A stretch of DNA of 5,750 nucleotides from Acidobacteriota bacterium. Lineage in GTDB: Bacteria > Acidobacteriota > Terriglobia > Acidiferrales > UBA7541. The stretch lies in the NCBI GenBank assembly GCA_016179005.1, contig JACOSF010000133.1:1-5750 (forward strand), in the 5' to 3' direction. The translations under genes were made by a program, and so were the position numbers. The notes beneath the pieces are model-generated. The model searched no databases. It saw nothing but the letters and a program-made list of their open reading frames with translations, and had not been told where the DNA came from. Positions 1 through 5,111 of the stretch are shown here, in pieces (the stretch's first letter is position 1; the number at the start of each line of letters is the position of its first letter).

Positions 1-49
1 CAGCGCGAAACATGTGAAAGCTCGAAGCACTCCTCGCATGCGCCTCACT

Positions 50-91
50 GTAGCAACTTGGAGCAATGGGTAGCAAGCCGCGTTGGTTGCT
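50..91 (+). promoter_or_regulatory. phased AGCAA repeats, putative activator site
   Basis: Three heptamers lie at an exact 10-bp period: GTAGCAA at 50-56, GGAGCAA at 60-66 and GTAGCAA at 70-76. A fourth AGCAA core is present in inverted orientation (TTGCT at 87-91). The array sits just upstream of the promoter-like -10 at 108-113, so the three direct copies centre near -67, -57 and -47 from the predicted transcription start. One-turn spacing of direct half-sites is the layout expected for a regulator binding in tandem on one DNA face, as in OmpR/PhoB-type sites. The repeats are seen directly; the regulatory role and the identity of any protein are inference. Bases 1-49 show nothing I can support. 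Confidence 0.4.
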
Positions 92-113
92 GGCAGGAAA
101 TGTCTGGTAGAAT
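83..113 (+). promoter_or_regulatory. putative promoter giving a leaderless mRNA
   Basis: TAGAAT at 108-113 matches the sigma-70 -10 consensus at 5 of 6 positions and fits the TANNNT pattern. It ends 6 nt before the GTG at 120, so transcription would begin at or next to the start codon. The -35 is weak: TTGGTT at 83-88 (19-bp spacer) or TTGCTG at 87-92 (15-bp spacer). There is no good Shine-Dalgarno before the GTG; the AGGA near 95-98 is more than 20 nt away. The phased repeats upstream could compensate for the poor -35. Confidence 0.4.
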
Positions 114-119
114 TTTGCC

Positions 120-1562
120 GTGCGTCGCGTCATCGTTCTCGCATTCCTGCTGTTCGTCCTTATTCTGCCCGCGCAGGCGGATACGATTGTCCTCAAGAGC
201 GGCCGCCGCATCTCTGCCACCAACGTCGTCGAAGAGGGCGACCGCATCTACTTCGAAACGTCCTCCGGCCGCCTGAGCTTCCCGAAATCCGCGGTCGAAC
301 GCATCGAGCGCGGCGGCGAATCCGTGTGGGGCGCGGGCGGCTCCTCCGACGACTCCAAGAAAGTGGACCTGGCCGCCGCGGCACCGTCGGCCAGCCCGGT
401 CATCGGCAACGAGGAAGTCGCACGGGCCACGGTGAAGGGCGGATCGCTCGACCGCAATTACATCGCGAAACTCGAGAGTGAAGCGCAGGGCCACTCGGCG
501 CTGGCGGTGGCCAAAGTCGTCGCCGCACTCCACGCCGCGGCGCAGTTCGAGCTGAAAGATGGCGACGTGGACGCGGCTATCGGCCACTACCGCCGCGCTC
601 TGGACTTCGCGCCCCAGCACGTCGGCGCGCTGCTCAGCATTGCCCACTTGTATCTGCGCAAGAGCGAGTTCACCAACTCGCTTGCCTACCTGGAGCGCGC
701 CAACCAGGCCGCACCGGACAATGCCGACGTGGCCCGCCTGACGGGCTGGGCCTACTACGGCATGAACAAGATCGAACAGGCCGTGCGCGAATTCCGGCGT
801 GCCTTCAAGCTGCGCCCCGACGAGACCACGCAGCAAGCGCTGCTCAAGGCGGAGCGCGACCTGGAGACCGAAGAAAAGTTCAAGAAGAACGAGTCCGCCC
901 ACTTCAAGCTGAGTTATGACGGCGAAGCCGAACCGGGTCTGGCGCGCGAGGTGCTGAAGCGCCTCGAAGACCACTTCGCGGTCATCGAATCCGAGCTCAA
1001 CTTCTCACCGACGGATCCCATCGGCGTGATCCTGTACACGGCGCAGGCCTTTCGCAACGTCAGCCGCGCGCCGGGATGGGCCGGGGCGCTCAACGATGGG
1101 CGCATCCGCGTGCCCGTGCAGGGGCTCTCCAGCATGACGCCGGAACTCTCCGCGACACTCAAGCACGAGCTCACCCATTCCTTCGTCTTCCAGAAGACGC
1201 GCGGGCAATGCCCGGTCTGGTTGAACGAGGGCGTGGCCCAGTTTATGGAAGGCGCCCGCAGTGGTGAGTACGCTGCCGACCTGATTCAACTTGACGAGGA
1301 GAAGAAGGGCGTATCGCTAGCCACGCTGGAAGGGTCGTGGATGGGACTTTCCGGCAGCGGTGCGATGTATGCCTACGTCTGGTCGCTCGCCGCCGTCGAG
1401 TACCTGGTGCGGTCGCACGGCATGGGCGACATCGTGCGCTTGCTCGATCGCCTCGCCACCGAATCTTCCACTGAAGCGGCGCTGCGCAGCGTCCTGCACA
1501 CCACCTACCCCGAACTCGACGCCGAGACGATCAAATACCTGAAGAAAACCTATGCGCGGTGA
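120..1562 (+). CDS. secreted TPR protein with peptidase-MA-like zinc metalloprotease domain
   Basis: A 480-aa exported protein, probably periplasmic or envelope-associated. Residues 1-20 form a Sec signal peptide (RR, a hydrophobic core, then PAQA before DT) with no lipobox. Residues about 21-64 form a small beta-rich module, followed by a low-complexity Gly/Ser/Ala linker to about 95. Three consecutive 34-residue TPR units follow at about 134-167, 168-201 and 202-235. The C-terminal domain (about 255-480) resembles peptidase MA-like gluzincins. HELTH at 349-353 supplies two zinc histidines and the catalytic Glu350, and WLNEG at 367-371 supplies the likely third ligand, Glu370. All key residues are present, so it is probably active, but the substrate is unknown. 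The GTG start is forced: an in-frame TAG lies at 108-110 with no other start between. It converges on the M20 gene. The acidobacterial look is recognition, not a search. Confidence 0.82.
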   Translation: MRRVIVLAFLLFVLILPAQADTIVLKSGRRISATNVVEEGDRIYFETSSGRLSFPKSAVERIERGGESVWGAGGSSDDSKKVDLAAAAPSASPVIGNEEVARATVKGGSLDRNYIAKLESEAQGHSALAVAKVVAALHAAAQFELKDGDVDAAIGHYRRALDFAPQHVGALLSIAHLYLRKSEFTNSLAYLERANQAAPDNADVARLTGWAYYGMNKIEQAVREFRRAFKLRPDETTQQALLKAERDLETEEKFKKNESAHFKLSYDGEAEPGLAREVLKRLEDHFAVIESELNFSPTDPIGVILYTAQAFRNVSRAPGWAGALNDGRIRVPVQGLSSMTPELSATLKHELTHSFVFQKTRGQCPVWLNEGVAQFMEGARSGEYAADLIQLDEEKKGVSLATLEGSWMGLSGSGAMYAYVWSLAAVEYLVRSHGMGDIVRLLDRLATESSTEAALRSVLHTTYPELDAETIKYLKKTYAR

Positions 1563-1565
1563 GTA

Positions 1566-1606
1566 GTAGGGGCAAATAGACTCGCGAAGTCTCGGGACAC
1601 CCCTAC
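1566..1606. repeat. 41-bp palindromic element with GTAGGGG/CCCCTAC ends
   Basis: The terminal inverted repeats are GTAGGGG (1566-1572) and CCCCTAC (1600-1606). Inside is a second stem, AGACT (1578-1582) with AGTCT (1588-1592), around the loop CGCGA. The element begins 3 nt after the TGA of the TPR/peptidase gene and fills most of the gap between two convergent genes. Its ends match those of the 5030-5100 element, which suggests a dispersed REP/MITE-like family. It could help separate the converging transcripts. It is not a standard intrinsic terminator: on the + strand the stem is followed by AAAAAC, and on the - strand the T-run comes before the stem. Confidence 0.6.
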
Positions 1607-1614
1607 AAAAACAC

Positions 1615-2754
1615 TTACAGGCTCGCCAGCAAACCTGCAATCAACGCCATGCGTGCGGGGATCGCGCGAAGAACAATGTTCTCGTGCTGCGCGTGTGCGC
1701 CTTCACCGACGCCGCCCAGCCCGTCGAGCGTGGGCACGCCCAGCGCCGCTGTGAAGTTGCCGTCGGAGCCGCCGCCCACGAACGATTCACCCAGCTCCAT
1801 GCCCATTTCGTCCGCGAGGATTTGCGCGTGGCGGAAAAGCGCTGCGCAGTTCTTGCGTTCCATCGGGGGACGGTTAATCCCGCCGCGGATTTCGAGCTTG
1901 GCTCCGCGGAGAATCGGTTTGAGCGCGTGCAATCTCTTTTCCAGTGCGCGCGCCTCAGCCATCGTCGTGGCGCGCAGGTCCACCAGCGCCCGCGCCCGGT
2001 CAGCAATGACGTTGCTCCGGCTGCCGCCCTCCATCACGTTCACGCTCACCGTCGTGCCGCGCTCTGGATTATTCAGCCGCATCATTCTTTCGATTTGCAG
2101 AGCTAATTCGTGCACCGCGTTGATTCCGTCTTCCGGGTTAAGCCCGGCGTGCGCCGCGCGGCCGGTGACGATGATCTCCGCTTCGCCCACGCCCTTGCGT
2201 GCGGTTTTCACTTTGCCGCCGAGTCCGGTTGCGGGCTCGAGCACCAGCACCGCGTCGCTTCGCCGCGCCTCGCGCTCGATGAATTTCCGCGAGCTTTCGC
2301 TGCCGATTTCTTCGTCTGTCGTCCACAGGCAGACGACGCGCTTCTTCGCCGCAATGCGCAGCTCGCGCAGAATCTGCACGGCGAACAGCGCGATGGCCAG
2401 ACCCGCCTTCATGTCGAAGACGCCCGGGCCGCGCGCGCGACCGGCTGCCACCCGCCACGGCATGCGCTTGAGCGTGCCGAAGTCGTACACAGTGTCGATG
2501 TGTCCCAGAAGAAGGATTTGCCCTTGCGGCCGGGCGGGGCCGAGACGTGTTTCCACGAGCAAATGATCGCCGCGGTGCTTTTGCCGCAGGAATTCCACGC
2601 GCGCGCCGCGGCGGCGCCATTCGGCGGCCAGCAGGCGCCCGCAACGGTCCACGGCAGCTTTGTCATTGCTGGGGGATTCCGTGCGCACCAGGTGCTCAAG
2701 AACGCGCAGGAGTTCCGGTTGGCGGCGTCGCGCGAGGCGCAGAAGCTCTTTCAT
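1615..2754 (-). CDS. M20 family metallopeptidase, carboxypeptidase G2 type
   Basis: A 379-aa two-zinc hydrolase of the M20 family, closest in pattern to glutamate carboxypeptidase (CPG2). These enzymes remove C-terminal residues or hydrolyse N-acyl amino acids. The catalytic set is complete: HID at 85-87, DMK with Asp114 as bridging ligand, EE at 148-149 (general base Glu148, zinc ligand Glu149), Glu173, and His354 in GAHAQ. The dimerisation lid spans roughly 185-295 and includes His202 in AAHAG, matching the lid histidine of the family. ATG at 2754 is chosen because GAGGT lies 6 nt upstream. Starts further out (TTG 2826, ATG 2799 or 2787) lack a ribosome site and add non-conserved residues. 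There is no signal peptide, so it should be cytoplasmic, unlike secreted Pseudomonas CPG2. Substrate cannot be read from the sequence. It is divergent from fabZ and convergent with the upstream peptidase gene, with no evident pathway link to either. Confidence 0.9.
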   Translation of the reverse strand: MKELLRLARRRQPELLRVLEHLVRTESPSNDKAAVDRCGRLLAAEWRRRGARVEFLRQKHRGDHLLVETRLGPARPQGQILLLGHIDTVYDFGTLKRMPWRVAAGRARGPGVFDMKAGLAIALFAVQILRELRIAAKKRVVCLWTTDEEIGSESSRKFIEREARRSDAVLVLEPATGLGGKVKTARKGVGEAEIIVTGRAAHAGLNPEDGINAVHELALQIERMMRLNNPERGTTVSVNVMEGGSRSNVIADRARALVDLRATTMAEARALEKRLHALKPILRGAKLEIRGGINRPPMERKNCAALFRHAQILADEMGMELGESFVGGGSDGNFTAALGVPTLDGLGGVGEGAHAQHENIVLRAIPARMALIAGLLASL

Positions 2755-2760
2755 GGTTCG

Positions 2761-2765
2761 ACCTC
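2761..2765 (-). promoter_or_regulatory. ribosome binding site deciding the M20 peptidase start
   Basis: On the minus strand GAGGT lies 6 nt before the ATG at 2754. This selects the 379-aa product over longer in-frame versions starting up to 2826. Confidence 0.7.
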
Positions 2766-2797
2766 GCTCACCATAAATGGGAGGCATGGCGTCGCCC

Positions 2798-2826
2798 ATG
2801 CTAACAACCGCACGCGGCCGGAGCAA
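2798..2826 (-). promoter_or_regulatory. putative promoter of the M20 peptidase gene
   Basis: On the minus strand TTGCTC (2826-2821) and TAGCAT (2803-2798) are separated by exactly 17 bp, matching the sigma-70 consensus at 3 of 6 and 4 of 6 positions. Transcription would start near 2791, giving a leader of about 37 nt. This is downstream of the TTG at 2826 and thus supports the ATG at 2754. An alternative -10, TATAAG (complement of 2853-2858), would overlap the fabZ -10 on the other strand. Confidence 0.35.
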
Positions 2827-2831
2827 CCGCG

Positions 2832-2860
2832 TTTCCGTGGGAGCGGGATTCGCTTATACT
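2832..2860 (+). promoter_or_regulatory. putative promoter of the fabZ-lpxA-lpxI run
   Basis: TATACT at 2855-2860 matches the -10 consensus at 5 of 6 positions. A weak -35, TTTCCG (2832-2837), lies 17 bp upstream. Transcription would begin near 2867, giving a leader of about 74 nt before fabZ that contains the inverted repeat described next. It is divergent from the M20 promoter. The -10 is good; the -35 is poor, so an activator or another sigma factor is possible. Confidence 0.5.
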
Positions 2861-2863
2861 TGT

Positions 2864-2921
2864 AAGCTTCGGGAGTCTCGAAAGTGCGCGTCAACGCGGC
2901 TGACTGTGGCTCCCAAAGCTT
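2864..2921 (+). promoter_or_regulatory. long inverted repeat / stem-loop in the fabZ leader
   Basis: AAGCTTCGGGAG (2864-2875) is complementary to CTCCCAAAGCTT (2910-2921) at 11 of 12 positions; the exception is C2870 opposite A2915. As RNA the stem gains a U2876-G2909 wobble and a C2877-G2908 pair, reaching about 14 positions. The apical region holds a small CGCG/CGCG hairpin (2887-2890 with 2895-2898) around a TCAA loop. The structure starts about where transcription is predicted to start and ends 9 nt before the Shine-Dalgarno. It could be a 5'-end stabiliser, a translation control element or, as DNA, a dyad operator. No known riboswitch class is recognised. Confidence 0.45.
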
Positions 2922-2930
2922 CGCCACAAG

Positions 2931-2937
2931 AAGGAGG
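2931..2937 (+). promoter_or_regulatory. strong Shine-Dalgarno with short spacing, fabZ
   Basis: AAGGAGG is the strongest ribosome site in the window but sits only 3 nt from the ATG at 2941. It still decides against the in-frame GTG at 2884, whose extra 19 residues do not resemble FabZ and overlap the leader stem-loop. Confidence 0.7.
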
Positions 2938-2940
2938 ACG

Positions 2941-3381
2941 ATGATCCTCGACATCAACGGCATCCAGAAGATTTTGCCCCACCGCCCGCCCTTCCTGCTG
3001 GTGGATGCAATCGTGGAAATGGAGCGGATGAAGTCCATCGTGGGTATCAAGAATGTGACCATCAACGAGGATTTCTTCCGCGGGCATTTCCCCGGCAAGC
3101 CCATCATGCCCGGCGTGCTCATTGTCGAGGCCATGGCGCAAACCGGAGGTCTGCTGCTGCTCCAGGAAGTGGACGACCGCGAGAAAAAACTTCTCTACTT
3201 CGTGGCCATTGACGACGCGCGCTTCCGACGCCCGGTGGTCCCCGGCGACCAGATGCGCATTGAGGTCAGCGTGCTCACCTGGCGCAGCACGTTCTGCAAG
3301 CTGGCCGGAAAAGTCACCGTGGAAGGCGACGTGGCCGCCGAAGCCACGCTGATGTGCAAGATGGTGGACCGCGAATCATGA
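2941..3381 (+). CDS. fabZ: 3-hydroxyacyl-[acyl-carrier-protein] dehydratase FabZ
   Basis: A cytoplasmic 146-aa enzyme, the usual FabZ length. It dehydrates (R)-3-hydroxyacyl-ACP to trans-2-enoyl-ACP in type II fatty acid synthesis. It has a single hot-dog fold. The N-terminal ILPHRPPFLLVD (11-22) is the family opening. Catalytic His49 lies in RGHFPGKPIMPG, and catalytic Glu63 lies in the central-helix motif VEAMAQ. Both are intact, and there is no sign of the FabA isomerase type. The gene heads the lipid A run and overlaps lpxA by 4 nt (ATGA). This arrangement fits coordinated supply, because FabZ and LpxA draw on the same hydroxyacyl-ACP pool. The longer frame from GTG 2884 was rejected in favour of the ATG after AAGGAGG. 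Confidence 0.96.
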   Translation: MILDINGIQKILPHRPPFLLVDAIVEMERMKSIVGIKNVTINEDFFRGHFPGKPIMPGVLIVEAMAQTGGLLLLQEVDDREKKLLYFVAIDDARFRRPVVPGDQMRIEVSVLTWRSTFCKLAGKVTVEGDVAAEATLMCKMVDRES

Positions 3382-4157
3382 GCGAGATTGACGCCCGCGC
3401 CGTTGTTGCCCCTTCGGCCCGCCTGGGCCGGGACGTCCGCATCGGCCCGTTCGCCGTGGTCGGCGACGAAGTCGAACTGGGCGACGCCTGCGTGCTGCAT
3501 CCGCACGCCGCTGTGCGCGGTCCGGCGCGCCTGGGCAAGGCCAACGTGGTGCATCCGTTCTGCTCGGTGGGCGGCGATCCGCAGGACCTCACCTACCGGG
3601 GCGAGCGCACCGAACTGATGGTGGGCGACGAAAACGTGTTTCACGAGTTCGTCACCGTGAACCGCGGCACGGCCAAGGGCGGCGGCGTGACGCGCATCGG
3701 CAGCCACAATTTATTCATGGCCTACGCGCACGTGGCGCACGATTGCGTGATCGGCGACTACACCGTCTTCACCAACGGCGCCACGCTGGCCGGGCACGTC
3801 ACGGTGGAGGATTGGGCGGTGATCGGCGCGTTCAGCGCGGTGCATCAGTTTTGCCGCGTCGGAAAGTATTCCTACATCGCGGCGAACACGGTGATCACGC
3901 AGGACGTCGCGCCGTTTTCCAAAGTGGTGGCGCCGCGCGAAACGAAATGCTACGGCGTGAACAGCGTGGGGCTCGAGCGCCGCGGGTTTTCCAAAGAGCG
4001 CATCAAGGCCATCGAGCAGGCCTTCCGCCTGTTGCTGCGCTCCAAGCTGAACACCTCGCAGGCCATCGAGAAGATGAAGGAGACGCTGAACGGTTCGGTG
4101 GACGTGGAAGAACTGATCCGGTTTATCGAGACGGCAGAGAGAGGGCTGACGAAGTGA
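3378..4157 (+). CDS. lpxA: acyl-ACP--UDP-N-acetylglucosamine O-acyltransferase LpxA
   Basis: A 259-aa cytoplasmic trimeric acyltransferase that transfers (R)-3-hydroxyacyl from ACP to O3 of UDP-GlcNAc, the first lipid A step. Residues about 5-190 form the hexapeptide-repeat left-handed beta helix; a helical C-terminal domain follows. The catalytic base is His121 in AHVAHDC (E. coli His125). LAGH (His140) and VHQF (His156) match E. coli His144 and His160. GVNSVGLERRGF (193-204) marks the helix-to-helical-domain junction. Three contact positions differ from E. coli: Thr72 for Lys76, Asn95 for His99 and Ala169 for the acyl-ruler Gly173. Val197 replaces Glu200. The start is the ATG overlapping the fabZ TGA (coupled translation), with GGTGG about 9 nt upstream; a frame beginning at 3354 adds eight residues inside fabZ and is less likely. 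LpxD, the other hexapeptide acyltransferase, is larger and does not fit. Confidence 0.96.
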   Translation: MSEIDARAVVAPSARLGRDVRIGPFAVVGDEVELGDACVLHPHAAVRGPARLGKANVVHPFCSVGGDPQDLTYRGERTELMVGDENVFHEFVTVNRGTAKGGGVTRIGSHNLFMAYAHVAHDCVIGDYTVFTNGATLAGHVTVEDWAVIGAFSAVHQFCRVGKYSYIAANTVITQDVAPFSKVVAPRETKCYGVNSVGLERRGFSKERIKAIEQAFRLLLRSKLNTSQAIEKMKETLNGSVDVEELIRFIETAERGLTK

Positions 4158-4199
4158 GGAAGCAGGGACGACCCGCAGGCCGTCAGGCTAGATGTTGAA

Positions 4200-5033
4200 A
4201 TGACATCTTTCAATTCGCAAAACACGGAGCAGTGGGCGCTCATCGCCGGAAACGGAAAATTTCCGTTCCTCGTGTTGGAGGGCGCGCGCAGCCAGGGAAT
4301 TCAGATGGTGGTGATTGCCATCAAGGAAGAGGCGTTTCCGGAGCTGGAGCGCGTGGCGCCGGGCCTGCATTGGGTGAGCCTCGGCGACCTCGGCGGCACA
4401 ATTGACCTACTGAAGAAGGAGCGCGTCTCCCGCGCGGTGATGGCCGGACAGGTGAAGCACAACAAGATTTTCAGTTCCATCAAGCCGGACTGGAAAATGG
4501 CCAAGCTGCTGATGTCTCTGGCGACGAAGAACACCGACTCACTGATTGGCGCGGTGGCCAAGGTACTGGAAGAGGAAGGCGTGCAACTGGTGGACTCGAC
4601 GGCGTTCTTGAAGCCGCTGCTGCCCGCTCCGGGAGTGCTCACGCGTCGCGCGCCGGACGCCGGCGAAGCTGCGGATATCGCGTACGGCCGCGAAATCGCC
4701 CGGCAGATTGCCGGGCTCGACCTCGGGCAGACGGTGGTGATCCGCGACCGCGCCTGCGTGGCTATCGAAGCCATGGAAGGCACCGACGAAACCGTCGAAC
4801 GCGCCGCGCGACTCGCCGGTGGGCAGCGGCTCGTCGTCGTGAAAGTGAGCAAGCCGAAGCAGGACATGCGCTTCGATGTGCCCGTGGTGGGCTTGCCCAC
4901 CATGGAAGTGATGAAGCGCGGCCATGCTACGGCGCTGGCGATTGACGCCGGCCGCACCTTGCTGATGGACCGTGAGCCCATGCTGGAAGCGGCCAACGCC
5001 GCGGGCATCGCCATTCAAGCGTTTGAGCCGTAG
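4200..5033 (+). CDS. lpxI: UDP-2,3-diacylglucosamine pyrophosphatase LpxI (DUF1009)
   Basis: A 277-aa enzyme that hydrolyses UDP-2,3-diacylglucosamine to lipid X and UMP, the step done by LpxH in E. coli. LpxI, characterised in Caulobacter, is unrelated to LpxH. Visible family marks are the N-terminal LIAGNGKFP (14-22), RAVMAGQVKH (78-87), the core EAMEGTDET (190-198), and QDMRFDVP (221-228) with the acidic residues expected for metal binding near the active site, followed by GLPTM (231-235). Length is normal. It lies 42 nt after lpxA in the same frame with no in-frame stop between. No Shine-Dalgarno precedes ATG 4200, so re-initiation after lpxA is possible. The TAG stop (5031-5033) lies inside the first bases of the 5030-5100 repeat. 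The fabZ-lpxA-lpxI order supports the call strongly. Confidence 0.93.
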   Translation: MTSFNSQNTEQWALIAGNGKFPFLVLEGARSQGIQMVVIAIKEEAFPELERVAPGLHWVSLGDLGGTIDLLKKERVSRAVMAGQVKHNKIFSSIKPDWKMAKLLMSLATKNTDSLIGAVAKVLEEEGVQLVDSTAFLKPLLPAPGVLTRRAPDAGEAADIAYGREIARQIAGLDLGQTVVIRDRACVAIEAMEGTDETVERAARLAGGQRLVVVKVSKPKQDMRFDVPVVGLPTMEVMKRGHATALAIDAGRTLLMDREPMLEAANAAGIAIQAFEP

Positions 5034-5100
5034 GGGCGAACCTAGGTGTTCGCCCTTTAGTGCGGTGCAGAAATGGGCGCACACGCAGATGCGCCCCTAC
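5030..5100. repeat. 71-bp double-hairpin element with 9-bp terminal inverted repeats
   Basis: The terminal inverted repeats are perfect: GTAGGGGCG (5030-5038) and CGCCCCTAC (5092-5100). Inside are two GC-rich hairpins. The first is GGGCGAAC (5034-5041) with GTTCGCCC (5048-5055), loop CTAGGT. The second is GGGCGCA (5075-5081) with TGCGCCC (5090-5096), loop of 8 nt. A 19-nt spacer joins them. The element supplies the lpxI stop codon (TAG 5031-5033) and fills nearly the whole gap to the oxidoreductase gene. The layout is like paired REP/BIME sequences, and its ends match the 1566-1606 element. No target-site duplication is visible. It could cause partial termination or stabilise the upstream mRNA 3' end. 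Confidence 0.72.
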
Positions 5101-5111
5101 ATACTGGGACA

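Noticed and set aside
45..974. A 309-aa open frame on the minus strand opposite the TPR/peptidase gene
   Set aside because: It is antisense to a gene with a signal peptide, TPRs and a zinc site, and its translation is Arg/Ala/Val/Gly-rich with no recognisable domain. It is a GC-rich shadow.
1566..1606. Bidirectional intrinsic terminator between the convergent genes
   Set aside because: The stem is not followed by a T-run on either strand; the A/T tract is on the wrong side for both. A repeat element explains the shared ends with 5030-5100 better.
2755..2826. Longer N-terminus for the M20 peptidase from TTG 2826 or ATG 2799/2787
   Set aside because: No ribosome site precedes these starts, the extra residues are not M20-like, and a plausible promoter overlaps them. 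ATG 2754 has GAGGT at 6 nt.
1649..2865. Long plus-strand open frames (1649-2566 and 2110-2865) across the M20 gene
   Set aside because: Both are shadows of the minus-strand M20 peptidase, which has a complete catalytic set. Their translations lack any family pattern.
2884..2940. FabZ starting at GTG 2884
   Set aside because: The added 19 residues are not FabZ-like and fall in the leader stem-loop. AAGGAGG directly precedes ATG 2941.
4158..4199. Hairpin in the lpxA-lpxI gap (GACG 4167-4170 with CGTC 4181-4184)
   Set aside because: Only four pairs, expected by chance in GC-rich sequence.
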